Shown: positions 35,108 through 44,020, numbered from the stretch's first letter. The stretch: 64,000 nt of DNA from an uncultured Ruminiclostridium sp. (GCA_910588335.1 CAJUQV010000008.1:1-64000); one strand, 5' to 3'. The notes: generated by a model from the sequence alone, not told the origin. Numbers and translations: made by a program.

Positions 35108-35527
35108 ATGAAAAAAATCCTGATAATTTGCACCTCAAACAAAACCAGAAGCCCTATGGCTATGGAAATTGCCAATATGACCGCCCAAAAGCTTGACGCT
35201 CCTTATCTGTTCAGGAGCGCCGGTCTTGCGGCAGTGGGCAGCGCCGTTGATGAAAACGTATGTACGGTGCTTAAAGAAAAAGGGATAGATACCTCCCATA
35301 TTCCAACTCATATATCCCAATATAATATTGAAGAATTTGATTCCGTTCATGTAATGTCCGAGCGGCAGAAAATAACCTTATGCTCTTATTTCAAAAATAA
35401 GCTTACGGACGAAAAAATAGTGGTACTCGGTATAGAGGATCCGTATTATAAAGGAATAGAGGCTTATCGCAGCGCAAGGGACAGATTAGAGGAATATTAC
35501 ACGGATTACATAAAGGAAAACAAATAA
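35108..35527 (+). CDS. Low-molecular-weight protein phosphatase family
   Basis: 139 residues. The P-loop C-x5-R-S is Cys8-TSNKT-Arg14-Ser15, and the general-acid Asp111-Pro is in IEDPYYKG, the two signatures of LMW tyrosine/arginine phosphatases. Substrate is unknown; in Gram-positives these act on phospho-tyrosine or phospho-arginine proteins. One base separates its stop from the rimI ATG, so the pair is co-translated. Confidence 0.85.
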   Translation: MKKILIICTSNKTRSPMAMEIANMTAQKLDAPYLFRSAGLAAVGSAVDENVCTVLKEKGIDTSHIPTHISQYNIEEFDSVHVMSERQKITLCSYFKNKLTDEKIVVLGIEDPYYKGIEAYRSARDRLEEYYTDYIKENK

Positions 35528-35528
35528 T

Positions 35529-35957
35529 ATGTGGGAAAATAAAGACGCGCTTTATATAAAGAAAATGGAGGATATTTGCTTCGCTAAAGAGCCTTGGAGT
35601 CTTGAAGCGGTTAAATCCGCCCTTCAAAGGCAGGACGTTGTTTACAAGCTTGTTTATGATGAGACGAAAGCTCCCATAGGCTATTTTATTGCCGCCGCCT
35701 TATTTGAGGAGGCGGAGCTTTACCGTATCGGGGTGATTCCCGAAAAAAGAGGAATGGGATACGGAAAAAAGCTTATGGACGATCTTCTGAAAAACTGTCC
35801 CCAAAAAACGGAAAAAATTTTTCTTGAGGTAAGGGAAAGCAATACCGCGGCCATAAGGCTTTATGAAAGCTATGGCTTTAAAGAGACTGGCAGACGTAAA
35901 AATTATTACGGAAACGAATCCGCTTTGAATTATATGTTAAAAATAGATAACGGGTGA
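35529..35957 (+). CDS. rimI: Ribosomal-protein-alanine N-acetyltransferase (GNAT)
   Basis: 142 residues. The acetyl-CoA loop is VIPEKRGMGYGKKL (R-G-x-G-x-G/K), followed by LEVRESNTAAIRLYESYGFKETGRRKNYY, the pattern of RimI-type N-terminal acetylases. Starts one base after the phosphatase gene. The stop codon lies inside a hairpin (35949-35968) that is repeated exactly at 36178-36197. Confidence 0.88.
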   Translation: MWENKDALYIKKMEDICFAKEPWSLEAVKSALQRQDVVYKLVYDETKAPIGYFIAAALFEEAELYRIGVIPEKRGMGYGKKLMDDLLKNCPQKTEKIFLEVRESNTAAIRLYESYGFKETGRRKNYYGNESALNYMLKIDNG

Positions 35958-36203
35958 AATATCCCGTTTCAGTCTGTCGAAAAAATATAAAGATATAAAT
36001 TTCGGAAGGAAAAGAAGTTTGGAGAAAAACCATCAGGGTTTTTCTCCAAATTGCGATCAAGCCTTAAAATCGCGGTAGAGCAAGGCTCTGCCCGATTTTT
36101 GTTTTTTGGGGTAATGCCCCAAAAAACGGCGTCAGCTTGTCAAAAATCCGACCTAAGGGAGGTTTTTGACAAGCTGCAACGGGTGAAATATCCCGTTTTT
36201 TTG
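35949..36203 (+). repeat. Hairpin array bounded by a duplicated terminator
   Basis: The 20-base palindrome AACGGGTGAAATATCCCGTT occurs at 35949-35968 (over the rimI stop) and again at 36178-36197, where a T-run makes it a proper terminator. Between them stand three more perfect stems: 36018-36031/36037-36050 (14 bp), 36101-36111/36117-36127 (11 bp) and 36133-36146/36163-36176 (14 bp). An imperfect stem sits near 36070-36095. It fills the non-coding gap before the ECF sigma gene. Confidence 0.75.
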
Positions 36204-36283
36204 TTTTCCAAATATGTGAGTTTTTGGTTTTTTATACGTTTAAAAAACGAATCATGAAAAATCTCTTAGGGGGTGAATCTGCG

Positions 36284-36847
36284 GTGAACGGCGACAGCGG
36301 CGCGGAATACTATTTTCGCTATATTAACGGCGACGACGGGGGTATAGAAGATATTGTGCGAGCCTATAAGGACGGGCTTATTTTTTTCATAAACGGATAT
36401 GTAAAGGATATCTATATTGCCGAGGAAATAACGGAGGACGTGTTTTTTCGCCTGATGGTCAAAAAACCGCCTTATAAAGCTAAGTACAGCTTTAAAACAT
36501 GGCTTTATACCATAGGGAGAAATATGGCCTTGGATTATTTAAGAAAATGTAAAACAAGAAAAGAAATTTCGGATTATGAAAAGCCGAATCCGTATTGCGA
36601 GGAGGTGAGTCTTGCGGACAAGGTTATAAGAAACGAGGACAAGATAGCGCTTTACGAGGCACTTTCAAAGCTGCCGGAACAGTACGGACAGGCGCTGAAG
36701 CTGACTTTTTTGCAGGGCTTTACAAATGAGCAGGCGGCAAAAATAATGCACAAGACCAAGCGGCAGATTGAAATGTTGGTTTACCGCGGGAAGATCGCTT
36801 TAAAAAAACAGCTTCAGAAGGAGGGCTTTGTATATGAAAACAGATGA
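36284..36847 (+). CDS. ECF-type RNA polymerase sigma factor
   Basis: 187 residues from a GTG at 36284 behind AGGGGG (36268-36273); an ATG at 36254 would add 10 residues but has no ribosome site. Sigma region 2 has AEEITEDVFFRLM and FKTWLYTIGRNMALDYLRK; region 4 has LPEQYGQALKLTFLQGFTNEQAAKIM and the helix-turn-helix KTKRQIEMLVYRGKIALKK. Transcribed with the next gene, whose start lies within its last codons, as in sigma/anti-sigma pairs. It lies after a terminator (36178-36203), so it should have its own promoter. Confidence 0.93.
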   Translation: MNGDSGAEYYFRYINGDDGGIEDIVRAYKDGLIFFINGYVKDIYIAEEITEDVFFRLMVKKPPYKAKYSFKTWLYTIGRNMALDYLRKCKTRKEISDYEKPNPYCEEVSLADKVIRNEDKIALYEALSKLPEQYGQALKLTFLQGFTNEQAAKIMHKTKRQIEMLVYRGKIALKKQLQKEGFVYENR

Positions 36848-38231
36848 GGAAATGATAAAAAGCCTTTTTGAAAGACGGGAGGAGTATTATGCCGCCAACG
36901 CTAAAAAAAGCGCCGTTATGGCGGCAATAAAAGCCGTTTGCGGTGCCGTTCTTCCGATAGCCGCCGCGGGAACCGCGGCGATGTTCCTGATATTGGCTCA
37001 GAAAAACATTCCTTCGGACATAGATGTTTCAAGAAATGAAATGAGCGATACGGCAGCCGCCGACACCGCGGAACCGTTTAATGGTGATATGGGAGAAACA
37101 GATGATTTTACGAAATTAAAAAATCTTAAGGTATCTCCCCCCCTATGTTTTTCTTTTGATGGACAGATTTACGGGGCTGCTGAAGAGCAAAGCGACTTTT
37201 TTGAAGAAAATGCCGCTACAAAGCTTACGGAAGCGGGGATCGCCCGTGTGTTGGAAACAAATTCCGACGAATCGGAATGCACGGTTTACAGACTGGATGA
37301 TTCCGACTTGAAAGTGTTAAAGACAAAAGAGGGTATTAAGTTTTATCGACCCATAGGAAAATCCTCTTATACGGTAAGCGGCCGAGAATTTGAAATTAAG
37401 GCGCTGCACAGTACGGCGGAGAAGTATAGAGCCACGGCTATACCGATTTGCCGCGAGGGGGATAATACAGTATTCCGCGCCTGCGACGAAAGCGGAAAAC
37501 TCGTTAAGGACGTCTTTATGCTGTATACTACCGAGCTGCTGTGTTTCGACAGCGTTCTGTGGGAGGTTACCGGAAATATTCCGGAAAATACGCGAGGTCT
37601 TGAGAATTATCCCGACCTTGATTTTATAGAATATTTTAATCTTATCGTACTTTGCGAGCGTATACGTTCCAACGGCGTCAAAGCCAATGATCTTATCGAC
37701 AAATATGGCTGCAATACCGATGTGGTTATCGATGGGGAGCTTATCTCGAAAGGAATACAGGTTTATTACACCGACCTTAATTATACAGAGTATGTTTTGG
37801 AGGCTTACGCGGATTCGGACGAGATAGCGATTACGAGAATGGCAACGGGGGAGAGCGTTTTTATTACGGACGATATATGTGATTACAGGGAATTTCTGAA
37901 TCCAGACAGAGTTCCGTTGGCGGTAAAGGGGGAGGAAGTAAATGCAGCCGACACGGTTTCAAGACTTATGGAAAAACACGTAAGAGGTTCAGCCGAAGGA
38001 AACGGGCTTACCGAAAAGGAAATTATCATGGCGGGATTTACAAAGTCGGAGGACGTCTCAGATAAATACGAGCTGTACTATACCTTTAACGGGAAAGAGT
38101 ATGTTGCCGAGGCTTATATAGATAAGGGCACCGACAATGTGGGCGTATTCATAGCCGATGCGGAAGACTGCGTTTTGGTTGAGGACGTTTTATCAGATAT
38201 AATTTTTAATGACTTGACAAAACTGTTTTGA
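36834..38231 (+). CDS. Single-pass membrane protein, probable anti-sigma factor
   Basis: 465 residues from the ATG at 36834, eight bases after AGGAGGG; it overlaps the sigma gene. A short cytoplasmic start (MKTDEEMIKSLFERREEYYAANAKKS) is followed by one membrane span (about 36-55) and about 400 outer residues with no family I recognise. The outer part has two similar stretches around residues 240-330 and 370-460 (LNPDRVPLAVKGE, VYYTDLNYTEYVLEAYADSDE, LYYTFNGKEYVAEAYIDKGTDN), suggesting repeated domains. Location and topology fit a membrane anti-sigma factor that senses an outside signal; no zinc-binding motif is seen. Confidence 0.75.
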   Translation: MKTDEEMIKSLFERREEYYAANAKKSAVMAAIKAVCGAVLPIAAAGTAAMFLILAQKNIPSDIDVSRNEMSDTAAADTAEPFNGDMGETDDFTKLKNLKVSPPLCFSFDGQIYGAAEEQSDFFEENAATKLTEAGIARVLETNSDESECTVYRLDDSDLKVLKTKEGIKFYRPIGKSSYTVSGREFEIKALHSTAEKYRATAIPICREGDNTVFRACDESGKLVKDVFMLYTTELLCFDSVLWEVTGNIPENTRGLENYPDLDFIEYFNLIVLCERIRSNGVKANDLIDKYGCNTDVVIDGELISKGIQVYYTDLNYTEYVLEAYADSDEIAITRMATGESVFITDDICDYREFLNPDRVPLAVKGEEVNAADTVSRLMEKHVRGSAEGNGLTEKEIIMAGFTKSEDVSDKYELYYTFNGKEYVAEAYIDKGTDNVGVFIADAEDCVLVEDVLSDIIFNDLTKLF

Positions 38232-38328
38232 TTAATTATAATACAAAATATGATGATTTTTGAGGCGGTAACGGATATGTTATACTAATCTTTGATAATC
38301 CATATATTTGTCTATACATTGATCAACG

Positions 38329-38495
38329 ATTAGGGCTTGTTTGAAAAACCGGAAACGCTGTTTTTTCGCCCCCAAACGGTCATCTTCCGGGTCAAAAAGC
38401 CTCGTCAAACGACGATTTGACTGCGTTTTTTTCCTTGAAGCTAACTATTTGGGTCAAAAATCCGTCATTTCCTCTATTTTCAAATAAGCCCTAAT
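38329..38495. repeat. MITE-like element, 19-bp terminal inverted repeats
   Basis: ATTAGGGCTTGTTTGAAAA (38329-38347) and TTTTCAAATAAGCCCTAAT (38477-38495) are inverted copies with one difference. The 167-bp element has no ORF. It lies in the 415-base gap between the anti-sigma-like gene and deoA, together with the terminator at 38,511 and the promoter at 38,588. Confidence 0.65.
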
Positions 38496-38510
38496 AATAT
38501 TATTTATTTC

Positions 38511-38556
38511 AAAAACAATGCGATACCACTTATGATAATGATATCGCATTGTTTTT
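38511..38556 (+). terminator. Perfect 15-bp terminator hairpin
   Basis: AAAAACAATGCGATA (38511-38525) pairs with TATCGCATTGTTTTT (38542-38556) around 16 bases. It lies between the sigma/anti-sigma genes and the deoA promoter. Confidence 0.8.
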
Positions 38557-38587
38557 ATTGATTTTTTCTTTTTCACAATAAAAATTA

Positions 38588-38616
38588 TAGACTTTTTCCA
38601 TTTATTATGCTATAAT
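38588..38616 (+). promoter_or_regulatory. Promoter of deoA-cdd
   Basis: TAGACT (38588-38593), 17-base spacer, perfect TATAAT (38611-38616). About 24 bases later AAGGGAGGG precedes the GTG start of deoA. Confidence 0.72.
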
Positions 38617-38646
38617 GTTTTTAGATTAAAAAGGGAGGGTGAAATT

Positions 38647-39981
38647 GTGAATATTATTGAAATAATCGAAAAGAAAAGGGATAACAGGGAGCTTTCCGTG
38701 GAAGAAATACGTTTTTTTGTCCGCGGAGTATGCGATCAATCGATACCCGATTACCAGATAAGCGCTTTTCTTATGGCTGTCTGCATAAACGGAATGACTG
38801 ACGGGGAACTATCGGTTTTAACTGACGCCATGGCAAAAAGCGGAGACACGGTGGATTTAAGCTATATAGACGGAATAAAGGTGGATAAGCACTCAAGCGG
38901 CGGAGTAGGCGACAAGACCACGCTTGCGGTAGCTCCCATGGCGGCCGCCTGCGGGCTTACGGTTGCCAAAATGTCCGGCAGGGGGCTGGGCTTCAGCGGC
39001 GGGACAATCGATAAGCTTGAGGCGATTCCCGGTTTTCGCACCTCTCTTTCCGAGGAGGAATTCACACGCTTTATAAAACGTGACGGAATTGCCCTTATGG
39101 GCCAGACAAAAAATGTGGCTCCCGCCGACAAAAAGCTGTACGCGCTTCGGGACGTTACGGGAACCGTGCCCAGTATCCCCCTTATTGCCGCCAGTATAAT
39201 GAGCAAAAAGCTGGCTTGCGGTTCGGATTCGATTGTGCTTGACATAAAGTGCGGTTCGGGAGCCTTTATGAAAAATATTGACGACGCAGTTACTTTGGCG
39301 CATAAGATGACGGCCATAGGAGAAAGCGGCGGCAGAAGGATGTATGCCATTGTGACAAATATGGATCAGCCTTTGGGCAGAGCGGTAGGCAATGCCCTTG
39401 AAGTAAAGGAGGCTGTCGATACCCTTAAAGGAAAAGGACCGAAGGACTTTACGGAGCTATGCTATATAATAGGCTCTTTTATGCTGGTGGCGGGACAAAA
39501 GGCAAATAATACCGTCGAAGCGCGTAAAATGCTTGAAGCAACGATAGAAAACGGAAGCGCGCTGAATAAGTTTCGTCGGTTTGTTGAAAATCAGGGGGGA
39601 AATCCCGAAATAACCGAGGATTACGGAATTTTGCCATCCGCCGCGGTGAAAAGGCCGCTTTGGTCTCCCTGCGACGGCATAGTTACCGCCATTGACGGAG
39701 AAAAGGCGGGAGCAGCGGCGGTAAGCGCAAAAGCGGGACGGCTGTCCAAAACGGATAAAATAGATTTCGGAAGCGGATTTGTTCTGCTTGCCAAAATGGG
39801 GGACAGAGTTGCCAAGGGACAGCCGCTGGCGGAGATATACGCTCCCGACGAGAAATCGGCGGAAGAAGCGGAAAAAAGACTGTCAGAGGCTTATTCGTTC
39901 GGAAATAAAGCGGAAATAAAGCCAATGCTTTTGGCATATACAGACGGGGAGGGGATTTATTTTGATAAAGATAAGCATTGA
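38647..39981 (+). CDS. deoA: Pyrimidine-nucleoside (thymidine) phosphorylase
   Basis: 444 residues from a GTG behind AAGGGAGGG. The substrate loop KVDKHSSGGVGDKTTL and KMSGRGLGFSGGTIDKLEAIPGF are complete, with SDSIVLDIKCGSGAFMK. Splits thymidine or uridine with phosphate to base and (deoxy)ribose-1-phosphate. Its last 20 bases overlap cdd, so the two salvage enzymes are co-translated. Confidence 0.96.
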   Translation: MNIIEIIEKKRDNRELSVEEIRFFVRGVCDQSIPDYQISAFLMAVCINGMTDGELSVLTDAMAKSGDTVDLSYIDGIKVDKHSSGGVGDKTTLAVAPMAAACGLTVAKMSGRGLGFSGGTIDKLEAIPGFRTSLSEEEFTRFIKRDGIALMGQTKNVAPADKKLYALRDVTGTVPSIPLIAASIMSKKLACGSDSIVLDIKCGSGAFMKNIDDAVTLAHKMTAIGESGGRRMYAIVTNMDQPLGRAVGNALEVKEAVDTLKGKGPKDFTELCYIIGSFMLVAGQKANNTVEARKMLEATIENGSALNKFRRFVENQGGNPEITEDYGILPSAAVKRPLWSPCDGIVTAIDGEKAGAAAVSAKAGRLSKTDKIDFGSGFVLLAKMGDRVAKGQPLAEIYAPDEKSAEEAEKRLSEAYSFGNKAEIKPMLLAYTDGEGIYFDKDKH

Positions 39982-40378
39982 GGACTGCGGATATAAAAAC
40001 TTGGTGGAAAACGCAAAAGCGGCTATGGAAAACGCCTACTGCCCCTATTCCGGATACAGGGTGGGTGCTGCTGTCGTTACTCCGAACGGCAGCGTCTATA
40101 CCGGCTGCAACATCGAAAACGGGAGCTACGGAGCCACAAACTGCGCCGAAAGGACGGCTGTGTTCAAGGCAGTAAGCGAAGGCGAAAGAAAAATAACCGC
40201 CGTTGCCATATGCACCGACGAGGGAGGGGAAACCCCTTTCCCATGCGGTATATGCAGACAGGTATTAAGCGAATTTTGCGAACCCGATACTCCCGTAATT
40301 ATTTATGACGGCGAAGATACCTGCTACTCCGCGGAGCTGGCGGAACTTTTGCCTTATTCCTTTCAATTCGATAAGTAA
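39962..40378 (+). CDS. cdd: Cytidine deaminase
   Basis: 138 residues from a TTG at 39962 behind GGGGAGGGG; the next in-frame ATG would cut into the fold. Zinc is held by Cys61 (in NCAER), Cys95 and Cys98 (PCGICRQ), and Glu63 is catalytic; CNIENGSYGAT binds substrate. Turns (deoxy)cytidine to (deoxy)uridine, which the phosphorylase upstream then splits. Confidence 0.95.
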   Translation: MIKISIEDCGYKNLVENAKAAMENAYCPYSGYRVGAAVVTPNGSVYTGCNIENGSYGATNCAERTAVFKAVSEGERKITAVAICTDEGGETPFPCGICRQVLSEFCEPDTPVIIYDGEDTCYSAELAELLPYSFQFDK

Positions 40379-40431
40379 TAGCTTTATCGCTCCCCAATAT
40401 AAATATAACCGTTTAAAAGAAAGGAAAATCA

Positions 40432-41619
40432 ATGAAAAAAGCGATCAAATCATGCGCTCTGATTTTAAGTGCGGTAACCTTGCTTACCGCTTGCGTAGGA
40501 GAACGGGGAAGCAGCCTTGTCGGCACGGGCGCTGAGATACCCGAATATAAAAATGAGTCAAGGGAATTGCCCGAAAGCGAAGCGCTTAGCTTTGTAAAGG
40601 ATATGAAAATCGGCTGGAATCTTGGGAATACTCTTGACGCGGACAAAAAAACTTCCGTTGAGCAAGCGTCCGAAACCGCATGGGGCTCTCCCGTAATCAC
40701 CGAGGAAATGATAGACGATATTTACCGCGCAGGTTTCAATACCGTACGCATACCCGTGACCTGGCATACTCATGTTGACGAAAATCTTAATATTTCCGAC
40801 TACTGGGTGGGAAGGGTCAAGGAAATAGTGGATTACGCCTATAAAAGAAAAATGTATGTTATAATCAATATTCATCACGATATAGTGAAGGATTATTACT
40901 ATCCCTCATACGAATCTCTGGAAAACTCTCTGAAATTTTCCAAAGCGGTCTGGAGCAGACTTTGCGAAACATTTAAAGATTATGACGAGCATCTGATTTT
41001 CGAGTCGATAAACGAACCGAGGCTGAAGGGTACCGACAACGAGTGGTGGCTTGACACCAAAAGCGAGCTTGCCAAGGAATCCATCGACTGTATAATGCAG
41101 TGCAATCAGGCCTTTGTGGACACGGTAAGGGCAAGCGGAGGGAAAAACGAGACGCGCTATCTTATGACGCCAAGCTATTGCGCTTCCCCAATATACGCCT
41201 GCGATGAACTGTTCAGCCTTCCCGACGATCCTTCCGACAAGATAATACTTTCGGTCCACGCATATGAACCCAATCAATTTGCCCTTTCGGGAGATATGAA
41301 CGCCGACGCCTTTGCGGCGGGAAGATCCGGCACTTCTATAAATAGCGTAATGGATATGCTGTACGAAAAATACACATCAAAAGGAATCGCCGTGGTTATC
41401 GGCGAATTCGGAAGCCGCAATAAAAACGAGAATCTTGAAGCGCGAATCGACCATGCCGCTTATTATGTAAGCGAAGCGAGAGCGGCGGGAATAACCTGCG
41501 TATGGTGGGACAACAACGCTTTTACCGGAAACGGAGAGCTGTTCGGTCTGTATGACAGGAACGAAATGGAATGGAAATATCCCGATATCGCCATTGCGCT
41601 GATGAAAAATTGCGAATAA
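40432..41619 (+). CDS. GH5 family endoglucanase (cellulase) lipoprotein
   Basis: 395 residues. A lipoprotein signal ends LLTAC (Cys21). GH5 signatures: GWNLGNTLD, FNTVRIPVTW, YVIINIHHD, the acid/base Glu195 in SINEP, LSVHAYEP, and the nucleophile Glu325 in VIGEFG. It would cut beta-1,4-glucan at the cell surface. No CBM or dockerin is attached. It follows cdd by 53 bases with no clear terminator. Subfamily cannot be fixed by eye; a mixed-linkage or xyloglucan specificity is possible. Confidence 0.92.
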   Translation: MKKAIKSCALILSAVTLLTACVGERGSSLVGTGAEIPEYKNESRELPESEALSFVKDMKIGWNLGNTLDADKKTSVEQASETAWGSPVITEEMIDDIYRAGFNTVRIPVTWHTHVDENLNISDYWVGRVKEIVDYAYKRKMYVIINIHHDIVKDYYYPSYESLENSLKFSKAVWSRLCETFKDYDEHLIFESINEPRLKGTDNEWWLDTKSELAKESIDCIMQCNQAFVDTVRASGGKNETRYLMTPSYCASPIYACDELFSLPDDPSDKIILSVHAYEPNQFALSGDMNADAFAAGRSGTSINSVMDMLYEKYTSKGIAVVIGEFGSRNKNENLEARIDHAAYYVSEARAAGITCVWWDNNAFTGNGELFGLYDRNEMEWKYPDIAIALMKNCE

Positions 41620-41657
41620 TGTATCGCGCTTTCAAAATTAAAAAAGGACTTGGTAAA

Positions 41658-42179
41658 ATGAAAATACGAAATGCCGTTTTATCCGATTTTGAGAAAGCCT
41701 CCGAGCTTTACGACAAGGTGACCTTGCACCTTGAAAATAACATAAACTATCCTGATTGGATTCACAAGGTTTATCCTTCGTCGGAAACGGTTGGGAAAGG
41801 AATAAAAGAAGGAAGCCTTTTTGTATGTGAAGAGGGCGGAAAAACCATCGGAGCATTTTTGCTGAATACCGATCCCGACGGGGATTATTCCCAAGGGAAT
41901 TGGACGGCGGATATTGCCGAAGGCGAGTATATGATAATACATGCATTAGCTGTCGATCCTGATTACAAGGGGCGGGGAATCGGTAAGCGTATGGTGGAAT
42001 TCTGTCTGGATTATGCAAAAGGAAAGGGTCATAGAGCGATAAGGCTTGACGCGGTGCCCAAAAATACTCCGGCAAGAGGAATGTATGAGAGCATAGGGTT
42101 TCATTTTGCGGGAGAAAGGGATTTAAAAAGACACGAAACGGGTATACCGAGTTTCGCGCTTTATGAGTATAATTTCTGA
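41658..42179 (+). CDS. GNAT family N-acetyltransferase
   Basis: 173 residues from the ATG at 41658; a longer frame overlapping the cellulase is unlikely. The acetyl-CoA loop is VDPDYKGRGIGKRMVEF; RLDAVPKNTPARGMYESIGFHFAG follows. Substrate unknown. It begins 39 bases after the cellulase stop and ends just before a terminator. Confidence 0.88.
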   Translation: MKIRNAVLSDFEKASELYDKVTLHLENNINYPDWIHKVYPSSETVGKGIKEGSLFVCEEGGKTIGAFLLNTDPDGDYSQGNWTADIAEGEYMIIHALAVDPDYKGRGIGKRMVEFCLDYAKGKGHRAIRLDAVPKNTPARGMYESIGFHFAGERDLKRHETGIPSFALYEYNF

Positions 42180-42188
42180 ACGGAAAAT

Positions 42189-42224
42189 AAAGGAGACTTT
42201 CGCGTTACGGTGAAAGCCTCCTTT
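42189..42224 (+). terminator. Terminator after the GNAT gene
   Basis: AAAGGAG-A-CTTTC (42189-42201) pairs with GAAAG-C-CTCCTTT (42212-42224) with one mismatched base pair. It starts 10 bases after the stop and ends in ATATTATC rather than a long T-run. Confidence 0.7.
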
Positions 42225-42270
42225 ATATTATCAAATTTTTTATGTAGTAACAGGAAAAAAGCTTAGAGCT

Positions 42271-42316
42271 TGTATTCATTGAATTTGTGCGACGCGTGCA
42301 ATATTCAATGAATACA
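42271..42316 (-). terminator. 14-bp palindrome downstream of yebC
   Basis: TGTATTCATTGAAT (42271-42284) and ATTCAATGAATACA (42303-42316) are perfect inverted copies around an 18-base loop. It ends 8 bases past the yebC stop (minus strand). The loop sequence GACGCGTGCAATAT recurs at 32,364-32,377, before polA. Confidence 0.55.
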
Positions 42317-42323
42317 TATACTC

Positions 42324-43055
42324 TTACTCCTCTTCCCAGTTATGCCATACATTCTGCACGTCGTCGTTATCCTCAAGGGATTCCAGCAGCATCCCCATTT
42401 TTTTAATATGTTCCTCGTCAGTCAGCTTTACATAGGTGGAAGGCACCTGTTCCGCCTCTGCGGAAACCACTTTATACCCCATTCCCGTAAGCTTTTCCGC
42501 GATTTCGCCCACGGTGTTGGGATCGGTGGTTATTTCAACGCACCCATCTTCAAAGGAAAAATCATCGCCGCCTGCTTCAAGGATATCCTCCATTGCCTTG
42601 TCCTCGTCTATGTCCTCGTCCTCGTTGTCCAGTACTATTATACCCTTTTCCGAGAACATAAAGCTTACGCAGCCTGTAGTGCCTAAATTGCCGCCGAATT
42701 TATCAAAATAGTGGCGGATTTCTCCCGCGGTGCGGTTGCGGTTGTCGGTGAGACAGTCAACGATTACCGCCACGCCGTTGGGGCCGTAGCCCTCGTAAAC
42801 GCAGTTTTCGTAGTTGTTTTTGTCTCCCTCGCCCGCCGCTTTCTTGATAAGACGGTCTATGTTGTCATTGGGGATATTGTTAGTTTTCGCCTTTGTTATA
42901 AGTGCGGCAAGCTTTGAATTGCTGGACGGGTCAGCGCCGTGCTCCTTGATGCAGACTATGATTTCACGGCTGATTTTGGTGAATACTTTGGCTCTTGCTC
43001 CGTCCTTTTCACCTTTTTTTCTTTTAATAGTACTCCATTTGGAATGTCCTGACAT
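42324..43055 (-). CDS. yebC: YebC/PmpR-family regulatory/translation factor
   Basis: 243 residues. It opens MSGHSKWSTIKRKKGEKDGARAK and has EGYGPNGVAVIVDCLTDNRNRT, the diagnostic motifs. Members are DNA-binding regulators, and some were more recently linked to relief of ribosome stalling. AAAGGAG precedes the ATG. Stands apart from yitT by about 40 bases. Confidence 0.95.
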   Translation of the reverse strand: MSGHSKWSTIKRKKGEKDGARAKVFTKISREIIVCIKEHGADPSSNSKLAALITKAKTNNIPNDNIDRLIKKAAGEGDKNNYENCVYEGYGPNGVAVIVDCLTDNRNRTAGEIRHYFDKFGGNLGTTGCVSFMFSEKGIIVLDNEDEDIDEDKAMEDILEAGGDDFSFEDGCVEITTDPNTVGEIAEKLTGMGYKVVSAEAEQVPSTYVKLTDEEHIKKMGMLLESLEDNDDVQNVWHNWEEE

Positions 43056-43096
43056 AATTATTTCTCCTTTAACTTTATTTTTATACCAAACTCTTT

Positions 43097-44020
43097 TTAC
43101 TGATTTGCCTGGAAGCCTTCTCCCAATACCTCTCCCGCGTTGGTGATTATTATAAAAGCATGAGGATCTATTTCCTTGACCTTGCGCTTAATCTTTGAAT
43201 ATTCGCTTTTATGCACCGCGCAGCAAATAACCTGCTTGTTCTTTTCCGAATAAGCTCCGGTTGCGTTAAGCCATGTTACGCCGCGATCCAAGGTTTTCAT
43301 TACAAATTCGGATATTTCGTGATACTTGTCGCTGAATATAAGCAGCATTTTTCCCTCAAAGCTTCCGTACAGTATCATATCCATAACCTTGCTGCATATG
43401 AAAATGGCTATAATGGCATAAAGACCTGCTTCAATGGTGCCGTATACCAGCATAGAGGTGCATATTATAATCGCGTCGGTGCCCAGCATTATAACTCCAA
43501 GGCTGAAATGGGGATATTTTTTGTTGATCAGCTTATTCAGAATGTCCGTACCGCCTGTCGTACCTTCGCGAAGGTATACTATGCCGAGTCCGATACCGAA
43601 GAATATTCCGGCAAAAATCGCGGCAAGAAGCCTATCGCCGTTTTGGTAGGCAGGTATGGACGCAAGTCCGTAGTCGGTCATAAACGTTGTCACAAGTACC
43701 GAGAAAAAGGTCTTTATCATCATTTTTTTCCCAAGGAAGATAAATCCGATTATGATAAGAGGCACATTTATGGCTCCGTAAAGTATACCTATGTTTATAT
43801 CAGCCACCGCGTTGACAAGGGTGGAGATACCCGCGACTCCCCCCGCCGCTATGCTGTTCGGAGCGGAAAAGCAGTGCAGCCCCGCCGAATACATTGTACT
43901 TCCGAAAAAGATACAGCCTATGTCAATTATCCAATGTATAATTGATTTTTTGCGTTCATCGGCCGTCATTTTGGGCTTTGACTTTTTTTCCTTTTTCTTC
44001 TCATATTTTGTTGTTTTCAT
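43097..44020 (-). CDS. YitT family membrane protein
   Basis: 307 residues with five or six membrane spans after a basic start. Signatures are GLHCFSAPNSIAAGGVAGISTL, GTTGGTDILNKLINKKYPHFSLG and a cytoplasmic C-terminal DUF2179 domain (GVTWLNATGAYSEKNKQVICCAV). Function unknown; a transporter is suspected. Its start lies within the last codons of mrnC, with GAGG ahead of the ATG. Confidence 0.92.
   Translation of the reverse strand: MKTTKYEKKKEKKSKPKMTADERKKSIIHWIIDIGCIFFGSTMYSAGLHCFSAPNSIAAGGVAGISTLVNAVADINIGILYGAINVPLIIIGFIFLGKKMMIKTFFSVLVTTFMTDYGLASIPAYQNGDRLLAAIFAGIFFGIGLGIVYLREGTTGGTDILNKLINKKYPHFSLGVIMLGTDAIIICTSMLVYGTIEAGLYAIIAIFICSKVMDMILYGSFEGKMLLIFSDKYHEISEFVMKTLDRGVTWLNATGAYSEKNKQVICCAVHKSEYSKIKRKVKEIDPHAFIIITNAGEVLGEGFQANQ

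Noticed and set aside
40305..40535. Plus-strand frame across the cdd-cellulase junction
   Set aside because: Overlaps two well supported genes in another frame and has no domain.
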